DNA of 15,181 nt. Source: DATBED01 sp036276195 (GTDB lineage Bacteria > Patescibacteriota > Saccharimonadia > Saccharimonadales > UBA4665). Under the pieces are notes generated by a model. That model saw nothing but the letters and a program-made list of their open reading frames with translations. It was not told the DNA's origin and ran no database searches. Shown one piece after another: positions 1-6,558 of the stretch (within the stretch, counting starts at the first letter, position 1; the number at the start of each line of letters is the position of its first letter). Made by a program: the position numbers and the translations under genes. The stretch is taken from assembly GCA_036276195.1 (NCBI GenBank), contig DATBED010000070.1:1-15181 (forward strand), given 5' to 3'.

Positions 1-1
1 C

Positions 2-172
2 GACAAAGCCATTACGGCCGCCGATCCTAAAAGGAATATGCAGCTGGGTTACAGCCTATCCTTCAGTGAGGGTAAACTGGTCCGCCGGGTCAGTGAGGTC
101 GCTGCTGGGCAGCTCATTGTAACCCAACTGACAGATGGCAAATTTACATCCGAGGTAAAAGGGGTAAAATAA
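2..172 (+). CDS. xseA: Exodeoxyribonuclease VII large subunit, C-terminal fragment
   Basis: This is the last 56 codons of a gene that begins before the window, ending in TAA at 170-172. The large subunit of exonuclease VII is the catalytic subunit; with several copies of XseB it degrades single-stranded DNA to oligonucleotides. The fragment matches the conserved tail of XseA: a 'DPK...LGYSLSF' segment (family form DPxxxLxRGYS), then a 'G-L-x-V-x-L-x-DG-x-F-x-S-E-V' strand pattern close to the C-terminus. The match to the family and the xseB gene five bases downstream support each other. No catalytic residues lie in the visible part. Confidence 0.9.
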   Translation, partial: DKAITAADPKRNMQLGYSLSFSEGKLVRRVSEVAAGQLIVTQLTDGKFTSEVKGVK

Positions 173-177
173 GGCTT

Positions 178-411
178 ATGACACAGAAGGCGGATAAGAC
201 CAACTTGACCGAGTCGCTAAAGGCGCTGGAGTCTATTGCCGATTGGTTCGACAGCCAAGAAGCGGTCGACGTAGAGGAAGGGCTGACCAAGGTCAAACAG
301 GCCGCCAGCTTAATTAAACAGTCCAAGGCGCGCCTAGCCGAAATAGAAAATGAATTCCAAACAATCGAAAAAGAAATAGTCGAAGAAGCTCCTGAAGAAC
401 TTGAGCCATGA
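178..411 (+). CDS. xseB: Exodeoxyribonuclease VII small subunit
   Basis: Seventy-seven residues, normal length for XseB. The small subunit is a helical hairpin that binds the large subunit and activates it. The pattern 'LTESLKALESIADWF' followed by 'VDVEEGLTKVKQAASLI' is the family signature (a helix with LExIVxxLE-like spacing, then 'LEEGLxxFKxGxxL'). The tail is acidic (EEAPEELEP), as often seen in small-genome relatives. It starts 5 nt after xseA and its TGA overlaps the ATG of the next gene (ATGA), so the three are probably cotranscribed and coupled in translation. No strong Shine-Dalgarno sequence is visible, only AAGGC near the start. Confidence 0.92.
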   Translation: MTQKADKTNLTESLKALESIADWFDSQEAVDVEEGLTKVKQAASLIKQSKARLAEIENEFQTIEKEIVEEAPEELEP

Positions 412-896
412 CGGTGGCGATTATAGTCTTAGTGCTGCTGATCTTCAGTTTCGGCGGCGTGCTACTAGTTGGTGCGCCTTATCTGCCGACGCTGGCCCCG
501 CAAGTCAAGGTTGCCCTGGAGCTGGCGGCGCTTAAGCCCGGCCAAACCTTACTAGAGCTAGGCTGTGGCGATGGCCGAGTGGTGCTGGCCGCTGCCAAAA
601 AAGGTATCAATGTGATTGGTTACGAACTTAACCCCTGGTTGGCCACCGTGGCTTGGCTGCGCACCCGTCGCTACACCCGCAATGTGCAGATAATTTGGGG
701 TGATTTTTGGCGCCGGCCACTGCCGCCGGCCGAAGCGGTGTTTGTGTTCTTGCTACCCAAGTACATGGCGCGGCTTGACCGAAAGCTAAAGCGCGACTTC
801 CACCAACCGGTCAAGCTGGTCAGCTTTGCTTTTTCCATTCCTAAAAAAGAGCCGGTCACTCTGAAAGACGGTGTTTTACTCTATTATTACGACTAG
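408..896 (+). CDS. Membrane-anchored FAM173-type SAM-dependent methyltransferase
   Basis: One hydrophobic segment (about residues 4-24) is followed by a compact class I methyltransferase domain. Motif I is LLELGCGDGR (48-57), which binds S-adenosylmethionine, followed by VVLAAAKKG and GYELNPWLA (71-79). The short APYLPT after the TM segment, the GYELNPWL block and the VFVFLLPKYM...L..KLKRDF stretch (111-131) together match the FAM173 family. In animals and plants this family includes the lysine methyltransferases of mitochondrial ATP synthase subunit c and of the ADP/ATP carrier. The prokaryotic substrate is unknown to me; a membrane protein is a fair guess given the anchor. The start overlaps the xseB stop by 4 nt. 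Methyltransferase: nearly certain. FAM173 subgroup: likely. Confidence 0.85.
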   Translation: MTVAIIVLVLLIFSFGGVLLVGAPYLPTLAPQVKVALELAALKPGQTLLELGCGDGRVVLAAAKKGINVIGYELNPWLATVAWLRTRRYTRNVQIIWGDFWRRPLPPAEAVFVFLLPKYMARLDRKLKRDFHQPVKLVSFAFSIPKKEPVTLKDGVLLYYYD

Positions 897-905
897 GATA
901 GGCAG

Positions 906-934
906 TTGCCTTGAGGCGCCGTCTGGCGTAAGAT
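906..934 (+). promoter_or_regulatory. Promoter directly before the 942 gene (leaderless type)
   Basis: TTGCCT at 906-911, a 17-base spacer and TAAGAT at 929-934. The start codon follows the -10 box by only 7 nt, so transcription should begin at or next to the ATG and there is no room for a ribosome binding site. Confidence 0.55.
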
Positions 935-941
935 TGAACCT

Positions 942-1604
942 ATGATAAAGCATAACCAAGATGGCGCCGCCGGCCTGTTGGTTTCCTTAATTTTGAGTTT
1001 GATTCTGTTGGTAGCGGTAATTGTCTTTGGCGCCTGGGCTTTCAACAGCCGTCAGGATTATAAAAACCACACCGACGCCAAGGTAGCCGTGGCGGTGGGG
1101 CAAGCCAAGCAGCAGGAAGACGTTAAAAAAGCGGCCGACTATGCCGAAGCGGCCAAAAATCCGCTAAAAACCTATAACGGCCCAGAAGCTTACGGCAGCT
1201 TGATAGTGAACTATCCCAAGACTTGGAGTGGCTATGTTGATGACACCGGGCAGGGTAGTGCCTTGGTCGACGGCTATTTCGCGCCGGGAGTGGTGCCCTC
1301 GACCAATAATCAAAACTCGGTTTTTGCCCTGCGAGTGCAGGTGGTAAGCCAAAGCTACAGCCAAGTGCTGCAGTCTTTCAGCGGCCAAGAACAGGGTGGC
1401 AAGCTGACTGCCGCGGCCTACGCCCTGCCAAAAGTTCCGAGCGTGGTGGGGGTGAAAGTCAACGGTCAGCTCAATAACCAAACTTCTACCACGATGGTGG
1501 TGTTGCCGCTGCGTTCCCAAACCCTAGAAATCTCAACCCAAGGCGCCGTGTACCTTAACGACTTCAACAATTACATACTGCCCAACTTCAGCTTCTCGCC
1601 TTAG
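942..1604 (+). CDS. Single-pass membrane protein of unknown function
   Basis: A 220-residue protein with one strong membrane segment (about 11-33), a charged helical stretch rich in Ala, Lys, Gln and Glu (about 45-72), and a probable outer domain. That domain contains 'YGSLIVNYPKTWSGYV' (about 84-99), which resembles the strand-turn start seen in small PsbP-like or other secreted alpha/beta domains where a 'YP.gW' pattern is common; I treat this as a hint only. No catalytic motif is visible and there are no cysteines. It stands alone behind its own promoter, which lies almost on the start codon. I do not recognise a named family. Confidence 0.8.
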   Translation: MIKHNQDGAAGLLVSLILSLILLVAVIVFGAWAFNSRQDYKNHTDAKVAVAVGQAKQQEDVKKAADYAEAAKNPLKTYNGPEAYGSLIVNYPKTWSGYVDDTGQGSALVDGYFAPGVVPSTNNQNSVFALRVQVVSQSYSQVLQSFSGQEQGGKLTAAAYALPKVPSVVGVKVNGQLNNQTSTTMVVLPLRSQTLEISTQGAVYLNDFNNYILPNFSFSP

Positions 1605-1615
1605 CCGGATTGGGA

Positions 1616-1640
1616 TATACTTAGCTTTGTAAGCGAGGGG
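1616..1640 (+). promoter_or_regulatory. -10 box and Shine-Dalgarno site for the 1645 operon
   Basis: TATACT at 1616-1621 lies 23 nt before the ATG, and GAGGGG at 1635-1640 ends 4 nt before it. No good -35 box is seen. This gene has a conventional leader, unlike several neighbours whose -10 box abuts the start codon. Confidence 0.4.
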
Positions 1641-1644
1641 AAAC

Positions 1645-2334
1645 ATGATCCTATCGCAGCAATTGCTGCTCGGGGTGGCCGAAGAACTGAAGTTGCCGTT
1701 GCTTCAAATTGCTCGCCAGGCCGAACAGGCTAGGTTAGGCGGGCCACCTGATCTGGGCGTCATCCAAACCACAGCCGACACAGCGCTCAAACTACTTGAT
1801 AACTATGCCCTAGCGGTGAGTTTAGCGCTCGAACCGCAGCAGCTTGAACTGGAATCAATATCAGTCGCCTCGGTTTTATACGACACTGGTCAGCAACTCG
1901 ATGCCATGGCTAAAAATTACGGAGTGGAGCTGGAACTGAATGTGGCTGGGCGCTTTGGCCCGGTGGTGGCTCACCGCCAAGGGCTGCAAGCGGCCCTGAC
2001 CAGCCTAGGCGCGGCCCTAATTGAAGCCTTGCCGGCCCAAGAAACAACCCAGCTCAAGCTACAGCTGGCCACCCACCGCTGCCGCTATGGCATAGTGGCC
2101 GGGCTGTACACCGAGGCGCCGAACCTAACTAACGACGCCCTGCAACGGGGCAGAATCTTGCAGAAGCAGAGCCGCCAGCCGCTGCTTAACGTCAGCCATA
2201 CCAGCAGTGCCGGCATTTTCGTGGCCGACGCCATTCTGCAGGCTATGAACTTACGCTTACTGGCTTCACGCCACCATCGCCTTTACGGCCTGGGTGCCGT
2301 ATTACAACCTAACCACCAAATGCAGCTTGTTTAA
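1645..2334 (+). CDS. Degenerate histidine-kinase-like protein (no phospho-His)
   Basis: The 229 residues follow the layout of a sensor kinase core without any sensor or membrane part. A dimerisation-like helix pair lies at about 1-60, then a linker, then an ATPase-like domain at about 75-220. The H-box reads AEELKLPL (12-19) where kinases have SHELRTPL, so the phosphorylated His is replaced by Glu13. The N-box position (LTSLGAALIEA, about 117-127) lacks the ATP-binding Asn, and I cannot find a clear DxGxG box. An end like 'SSAGIFVADAILQAM' (about 187-201) resembles the G2 region and following helix. It is therefore probably a scaffold or binding protein, not an active kinase. A GAGGGG ribosome site (1635-1640) lies 4 nt before the ATG. 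Its TAA overlaps the next ATG (TAATG). Confidence 0.7.
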   Translation: MILSQQLLLGVAEELKLPLLQIARQAEQARLGGPPDLGVIQTTADTALKLLDNYALAVSLALEPQQLELESISVASVLYDTGQQLDAMAKNYGVELELNVAGRFGPVVAHRQGLQAALTSLGAALIEALPAQETTQLKLQLATHRCRYGIVAGLYTEAPNLTNDALQRGRILQKQSRQPLLNVSHTSSAGIFVADAILQAMNLRLLASRHHRLYGLGAVLQPNHQMQLV

Positions 2335-2717
2335 TGAATATACTCTTAATTGAACCGGACCGCTTGCTGGCCGAAACTTATTTTAAGGCACTTTTACAGG
2401 CTGGCCACCAGGTAGTGGCTTGCGCTGGTGCTCAAACAGCTATCTTGGCAGCCGATCAGCGTACGCCGGATCTGGTTATTATGGAGCTGCAGTTGGTGGA
2501 GCATTCCGGCATTGAGTTTTTGTATGAGTTTCGTTCCTACATCGACTGGCAGCGGGTGCCGGTGATTATCCAAACCCTAGTGCCACCAGGCGAATTCCAA
2601 GCCAGCTGGCAACTACTTAAAAACGAACTGGGTGTGCAGGCTTACTTATATAAACCGCGCACCAAATTGGCCGACCTGCTAGCTGAAGTTAACCAGTTCC
2701 AGCCCATAAAAGCGTGA
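2334..2717 (+). CDS. Pseudo-receiver protein (Asp to Glu at phosphosite)
   Basis: A single receiver (REC) domain of 127 residues with no output domain. The order ILLIEPD (3-9), PDLVIMELQL (45-54), GIEFLYEFR, PVIIQT (76-81) and YLYKP (104-108) matches the CheY fold, including the conserved Thr81 and Lys107. The phospho-accepting Asp is Glu51, and the second acidic pocket residue is Pro8. Glu at this position often mimics the phosphorylated state in response regulators, so the protein may be locked on. It begins one base into the stop of the degenerate kinase and overlaps recO by 4 nt (GTGA). The pairing with a kinase that also lacks its phospho-residue suggests coordinated loss of phosphotransfer. 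Confidence 0.82.
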   Translation: MNILLIEPDRLLAETYFKALLQAGHQVVACAGAQTAILAADQRTPDLVIMELQLVEHSGIEFLYEFRSYIDWQRVPVIIQTLVPPGEFQASWQLLKNELGVQAYLYKPRTKLADLLAEVNQFQPIKA

Positions 2718-3403
2718 AGCAGCTGCAAACCACCGGCATTGTGCTCAGCCGGACGAATTTTGGCGAGGCCGATCGTATTATCACGCTTCTAACACCCGAC
2801 CAAGGCAAGTTGCGGCTGATGGCCCGCGGCGTGCGCAAGGCTAAATCTAAACTGGCCGGCGGCATTGAGCTGTTCAGCGTCAGCGATATTACTTTTATTC
2901 AGGGCAGAAGCGAGATCGGCACCCTGATTTCTAGCCGCTTACGGCAGCATTATGGCCTCATCGTTAAGGATTTAAACCGCGTTCAGCTGGGCTACGACTT
3001 AATTAAAATGCTTAATAAAATCACCGAGGATGAGCCCGAACCGGAATATTTCACTCTGTTATCACAAGCTTTCATAGCTCTAGATGACGCGGCAATAAAC
3101 CTGGATTTGATCCGTGCCTGGTTTGAAGCCCAGTTGCTCAAACAGGCCGGCCACACGCCAAACTTAGTAACCGATACTACCGGCCAAAAACTGACCGCCG
3201 ACCAATCCTACAATTTCGATCACGACGCCATGGCGCTGGCTCCAAACCCCCACGGGACCCTCGGCGCCAACCAAATCAAATTCCTGCGCCTATTATTCAG
3301 CCAAAATTCGCCGCAGGCGCTTAATAAGGTGCAAGGCTCCAACAATCTCACTCAAACTTGCGGCCGCCTAGTCCAGCAAATGGCCAACTTTCACCTCCAC
3401 TAA
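2714..3403 (+). CDS. recO: DNA repair protein RecO
   Basis: RecO (229 residues) binds single- and double-stranded DNA, anneals strands and helps RecR load RecA in the RecFOR pathway. The N-terminal OB-fold is clear: TTGIVLSRTNFGEADRIITL (6-25) and GKLRLMARGVRKAKSKLAG (31-49) match the family closely. A helical middle follows (about 85-150). The C-terminal part of many RecO proteins carries a four-Cys zinc site; here that zone (about 150-185) has no cysteine, so this is a zinc-free form. The start is GTG at 2714, which overlaps the TGA of the pseudo-receiver gene and implies translational coupling. Confidence 0.9.
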   Translation: MKQLQTTGIVLSRTNFGEADRIITLLTPDQGKLRLMARGVRKAKSKLAGGIELFSVSDITFIQGRSEIGTLISSRLRQHYGLIVKDLNRVQLGYDLIKMLNKITEDEPEPEYFTLLSQAFIALDDAAINLDLIRAWFEAQLLKQAGHTPNLVTDTTGQKLTADQSYNFDHDAMALAPNPHGTLGANQIKFLRLLFSQNSPQALNKVQGSNNLTQTCGRLVQQMANFHLH

Positions 3404-3428
3404 TATTAGCGGCGCTGTAAAAAATTTA

Positions 3429-3458
3429 ATTACATTGGGCTATCCGGTCAATTAAGAT
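3429..3458 (+). promoter_or_regulatory. Promoter for the 3467 gene (leaderless type)
   Basis: ATTACA at 3429-3434, an 18-base spacer and TAAGAT at 3453-3458. Eight bases separate the -10 box from the ATG. No ribosome binding site lies in front of the start. The same TAAGAT box occurs before the 942 gene. Confidence 0.45.
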
Positions 3459-3466
3459 AAAAAGTC

Positions 3467-3736
3467 ATGAACCGAGTAGCACAAATCGGAGCTGAGTTAT
3501 TGGCAGCCGGCGCGATCGGTGCCGGTGCCGGCTATGCTAATTATGAGTTTACTGAACAGGTTACCGTGCCGGTAATTGCCGGCCACGTACAAAAATATGA
3601 GCGTCGTTCTGATGAGCGGATTAATAGAGACGCATCAATACTTGGCGGCCTAGCCGTAGGCGGTTCGAGCTTCGTGGTGATTAAGCGTTTACGCCGGCGC
3701 CGCAATCCAGTAGAAGAGGAGCCTGAAGATTTGTAA
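3467..3736 (+). CDS. Small two-TM membrane protein of unknown function
   Basis: Eighty-nine residues with two glycine- and alanine-rich membrane segments (about 6-25 and 58-72). A charged loop with Lys, Arg, Glu and Asp lies between them. The second segment ends in KRLRRRR, a positive patch that should stay in the cytoplasm, followed by an acidic tail (NPVEEEPEDL). By the positive-inside rule both ends are likely inside. I do not recognise a family. It lies between recO and glyS; no specific link to either is evident. Confidence 0.65.
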   Translation: MNRVAQIGAELLAAGAIGAGAGYANYEFTEQVTVPVIAGHVQKYERRSDERINRDASILGGLAVGGSSFVVIKRLRRRRNPVEEEPEDL

Positions 3737-3758
3737 GTGCTAAGCAGGCCAGGTAGTT

Positions 3759-3764
3759 TATAAT
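3759..3764 (+). promoter_or_regulatory. Consensus -10 box (TATAAT) for glycyl-tRNA synthetase
   Basis: A perfect TATAAT 10 nt before the ATG at 3775, which leaves a leader of only about 3 nt. No good -35 box is found at 16-18 bases; the closest TTG-containing hexamer (TTGTAA, 3731-3736) is 22 bases away. No ribosome binding site is present. Confidence 0.55.
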
Positions 3765-3774
3765 TGATTCCATA

Positions 3775-5121
3775 ATGAGCGACGTGAAACTGGAAGACAT
3801 TGTTAGCCTGGCTAAGCGCCGCGGTTTTGTTTTTCAGGCCAGCGAAATTTATGGCGGTCTGGCCGGTTTTTACGACTACGGCCCGCTGGGCGTCGAGCTG
3901 GTCAACAACCTCAAACAAGAGTGGTGGAAGGCCATGGTGCGCCAACACGACAACATTTTCGGCGTCGACACGGCCATTATCCAAAACCCAAGACTTTGGG
4001 AGGCCAGCGGCCACGTCGCCGGTTTCACTGATCCGCTGGTCGAAGATCTGGTGACACACAAACGTTATCGTGCAGATCATCTGGCCGGTGTGGACAGCAA
4101 TGACCTGGAAGAACTGACCAAACTGCTCAAAGACAAGCAATCGCCCGATGGCAACCCGCTCGGCCCGGTTCGTACCTTTAACATGATGATGAAAACCTTC
4201 ATCGGCCCGGTTGAAGACAGCGAGAGCACGGCTTACTTGCGCCCGGAAACAGCCGGCTCCATCTTCACCAATTACGAAAACGTGCGCGAAACCATGCGCG
4301 CCAAACTGCCGTTTGGCATCGCCCAGATCGGTAAAGCCTTCCGCAACGAGATCAGCCCGCGCGACTTCATCTTCCGCGTGCGCGAGCTGGAACAGATGGA
4401 AATGCAGTACTTCATCAAGCCAGCCGAGCAAGACAAAACTTATGAGGAATGGCGCGACTTCGCCTGGAAATTCCTGACCGAAAGACTGGGCATCGACGAG
4501 CAGAATCTGCAATGGCACGAACACGACGAGAGCGAGCGGGCTCATTACGCCAAAGCCGCCCACGACATCTACTTCAAATTCCCGCAAGGCTTCAAAGAAC
4601 TGTGGGGCACCCACAACCGCACCGATTTCGACCTCGGCAACCACCAGCGTGTCAGCGGCCAAAACCTAGAATACTTCGATGACGAAACCCGCCAAAAGTT
4701 CATCCCATACGTCATCGAAAGCTCGGTCGGTGTTGGCCGCATGCTGATGGCCGTGCTAACTAACGCCTACCACGAAGAAGAAATTAACGGCGAAACCCGC
4801 ATCGTCCTCAAACTCAAACCAGAACTTGCCCCATACCGCGTCGCCGTCAGCCCGCTGCTCAAGAATAAACCTGAACTTGTGCAAAAGGCCAGGGAAGTCT
4901 ACGATATGCTCAAACAGGAATTCGGCAATGTCATGTGGGACGACAACGGCAACATTGGCAAGCGCTACCGCCGCCAAGACGAAATCGGCACCCCATATTG
5001 CGTCACCATTGACTTCGACACACTCGAAAATGGCACTTTAACTCTTAGGAATCGTGATAGTACCTCACAGGAGTTAATTAAAGCTGTTGATATAGTCGAA
5101 GAGTTAAAAAAGCGTACGTAG
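3775..5121 (+). CDS. glyQS: Glycyl-tRNA synthetase, alpha2 type
   Basis: A class II synthetase of 448 residues that charges tRNA-Gly. It is the single-chain homodimer type, not the alpha2/beta2 type of E. coli. It has GGLAGFYDYGPLGVEL (27-42), the RPETAGSIF block (about 156), motif 2 with FRNEISPRDFIFR (189-201) and EQMEMQYF just after it, and motif 3 in ESSVGVGRMLMAVL (from about 315). The anticodon-binding domain holds NIGKRYRRQDEIGTP and a 'TLRNRDS' end (family form 'RDRDtmeQ'). Length and motifs fit an active enzyme. The last 30 codons (from about 5030) are much richer in A/T at third positions than the body. The promoter is nearly leaderless. Confidence 0.96.
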   Translation: MSDVKLEDIVSLAKRRGFVFQASEIYGGLAGFYDYGPLGVELVNNLKQEWWKAMVRQHDNIFGVDTAIIQNPRLWEASGHVAGFTDPLVEDLVTHKRYRADHLAGVDSNDLEELTKLLKDKQSPDGNPLGPVRTFNMMMKTFIGPVEDSESTAYLRPETAGSIFTNYENVRETMRAKLPFGIAQIGKAFRNEISPRDFIFRVRELEQMEMQYFIKPAEQDKTYEEWRDFAWKFLTERLGIDEQNLQWHEHDESERAHYAKAAHDIYFKFPQGFKELWGTHNRTDFDLGNHQRVSGQNLEYFDDETRQKFIPYVIESSVGVGRMLMAVLTNAYHEEEINGETRIVLKLKPELAPYRVAVSPLLKNKPELVQKAREVYDMLKQEFGNVMWDDNGNIGKRYRRQDEIGTPYCVTIDFDTLENGTLTLRNRDSTSQELIKAVDIVEELKKRT

Positions 5122-5144
5122 TAAAAGATACAATAAACAAAGAC

Positions 5145-5192
5145 TTGCATTTAAGACTCCGAATGCTACAATCAGTAGTGTTAATTTGGGAG
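5145..5192 (+). promoter_or_regulatory. Promoter and Shine-Dalgarno site for the 5200 gene
   Basis: TTGCAT at 5145-5150, a 16-base spacer and TACAAT at 5167-5172, with TGC just before the -10 box (extended -10). A leader of about 20 nt contains GGGAG at 5188-5192, 7 nt before the ATG. This is a conventional leadered arrangement. Confidence 0.5.
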
Positions 5193-5199
5193 TACGGAA

Positions 5200-5970
5200 A
5201 TGAGAAGCAGAGCTTACCCTAGCAACGACCTTGCAACAGCCGTGCGGCGCCTAGGACTTTATAATACGAACCTTGGGGTAGTCGGCTACCATACCCGTGA
5301 GGAGATTGCTGTAGCAATTGGCTATAAGGGGATGAGCGGGCCTGCTAGCAGGGCCATGGCTTCACTAGTACACTACGGTCTTCTGGAAAAGCGAAAAGAT
5401 AAGTACGGTATTTCTGAGCTTGGAAAAAGTGTATTGCTTCCGCAGGTCGATGGTGAAACAGAGAGCGCTATCAAGGAAGCGGCCATCAAGCCAAATCTTT
5501 TCAATGAACTTGCACATCAGTACCAGGGGCAGGAGCTCCCCTCATTACTGGGCAATATACTTACTTCGCCCCAGTACGGCATAAGCCCAAAAGTAAAAGA
5601 TGAAGTGGTCGAAGTATTTAAAGCAACTATGGAATATGCTGGGCTTCTTAGAAATAATCGTGTTCAGCCTCTGGATCCAATCCATGATGTAGCGGACTCA
5701 ATGACAAACGAACAATTACCAAGCGAGCGCGGGGGTGGTGAGGGAGAATTACGAAACAATCGTGGATTTAACAGTCGCAACGTGGACGGCGGCCTTACAC
5801 CTCTACCTTCTGGAATCAGCATAGCGTTTCCGCCTTCACTGGGTTTTGCCGTTATAACCGGCGAATTCGGGGCAGAGATAAAGGCACTGGAAAAAAAGGC
5901 ACAGGCCTTATTGAAAGACGAAGATAATGGGACGGGCCCAGATGAAGAAAAATCAGAGCGAGAGCTATAA
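5200..5970 (+). CDS. Winged-helix protein of unknown function
   Basis: A 256-residue protein. Residues about 8-80 form a winged-helix-like module: a 'YPSNDLATAVRRL' opening, 'THREEIAVAIGY'-like helix (residues 32-42), 'SGPASRAMASLVHYGLLEK' as recognition helix plus wing, and 'YGISELGKSVL'. The next part (about 88-150) is helical with 'EAAIKPNLFNELAHQY' and 'FKATMEYAGLL'. This two-part layout recalls a widespread uncharacterised bacterial family in which the wHTH is followed by 'aal.pplf.el...y' and '...tl.fAgl'; I recall no tested function. The C-terminal third has a disordered Gly/Asn/Arg-rich stretch (about 170-200). Arg codons AGA/CGG and Leu CTT make codon use unlike the glyS body, a sign of transfer. 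Confidence 0.75.
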   Translation: MRSRAYPSNDLATAVRRLGLYNTNLGVVGYHTREEIAVAIGYKGMSGPASRAMASLVHYGLLEKRKDKYGISELGKSVLLPQVDGETESAIKEAAIKPNLFNELAHQYQGQELPSLLGNILTSPQYGISPKVKDEVVEVFKATMEYAGLLRNNRVQPLDPIHDVADSMTNEQLPSERGGGEGELRNNRGFNSRNVDGGLTPLPSGISIAFPPSLGFAVITGEFGAEIKALEKKAQALLKDEDNGTGPDEEKSEREL

Positions 5971-6136
5971 GAAATTTAGACTGAAGCAGCTAACTGAGCT
6001 GACCACATATTGCTTTACGCTTCTAGTGTTGCTAGGGCTTATTGTCTGGGCTCCAAACCAGGCAGCACAGTTTACTGGCTACATAGGTGCTTTCATACTC
6101 GGCGGCTCTAGGTTACGAGGTATTTTCGGGCTGTGA
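5942..6136 (+). CDS. Small membrane protein of unknown function
   Basis: About 64 residues: a basic N-terminus (KKNQSESYKKFRLKQ), a membrane segment (about YCFTLLVLLGLIVW), and a second weaker hydrophobic stretch (FTGYIGAFILGG) ending in RLRGIFGL. It overlaps the end of the winged-helix gene by 29 nt and ends in TGA that overlaps the GTG start of the EVE gene. I chose the ATG at 5942, which gives MKKNQSE and has GGGACGGG 5 nt upstream; an ATG at 5927 in the same frame is the alternative. Its position inside a three-gene overlapping unit supports real translation. No family recognised. Confidence 0.6.
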   Translation: MKKNQSESYKKFRLKQLTELTTYCFTLLVLLGLIVWAPNQAAQFTGYIGAFILGGSRLRGIFGL

Positions 6137-6558
6137 GCACCTGGATCAACACCATCAGTCGGGATCATGTGCGGCTCGGCGTGGCGGGCGGTTTCACGCA
6201 AGCCGGGCACGGCAAGGCCTCGGGCTTGAAAAGGCTCAAGGCGGGCGACTGGCTGGTGTTTTATTCGCCGCAGACCAGTTATAAAGAGGGCCAGCCGCTG
6301 CAGGCCTTCACGGCCATCGGGCAGGTGAAGGGCGACGAATTGTACCAGGTGGAAATAGCACCCGGCTTCGTACCTTGGCGGCGCGACATGAAGTTTTACG
6401 ACTGCGTCGAGACGCCAATCCGGCCGCTAATTGGCGAGCTGAGTTTTATAAAAGATAAAACACGCTGGGGCTACATGTTCCGCTTCGGCCTATTCCCGAT
6501 TCCCGAAGCCGACTTCAAGAAAATCAAGCAGGTAATGATGCCACCGACCGGTGTATAA
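6133..6558 (+). CDS. EVE-domain protein, UPF0310 type
   Basis: A stand-alone EVE domain of 141 residues. EVE domains share the PUA/YTH-like fold and bind modified bases in DNA or RNA (5-methyl- or 5-hydroxymethylcytosine readers in restriction enzymes, for example). The diagnostic blocks are present: DHVRLGVAGGFTQAGHGK (11-28), LKAGDWLVFYSP (35-46), LQAFTAIGQV (56-65), PGFVPWRRDMKF (77-88), TPIRPLIGELSF (94-105) and RWGYMFRFGLF (111-121). The GTG start overlaps the TGA of the previous gene (GTGA). Its ligand is not known from sequence. It ends 35 nt inside a convergent minus-strand gene. GC-rich codons return here relative to the two genes before it. Confidence 0.88.
   Translation: MSTWINTISRDHVRLGVAGGFTQAGHGKASGLKRLKAGDWLVFYSPQTSYKEGQPLQAFTAIGQVKGDELYQVEIAPGFVPWRRDMKFYDCVETPIRPLIGELSFIKDKTRWGYMFRFGLFPIPEADFKKIKQVMMPPTGV

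Noticed and set aside
1164..1520. A 118-codon minus-strand frame inside the 942 gene.
   Set aside because: His- and Arg-rich shadow translation with no ribosome site or promoter; the plus-strand protein has a membrane anchor and a proper promoter.
3404..3466. TAATATTA and AGCGGCGCT followed by A/T-rich sequence after recO as a possible terminator.
   Set aside because: The stems are too short and no T run follows a stable hairpin on the plus strand.
3541..4662. A 373-codon open frame on the minus strand.
   Set aside because: It lies fully across glyS and the 3467 gene, whose products have clear or plausible protein features. The open frame is explained by the C-ending codon bias of glyS; its translation shows no known motif.
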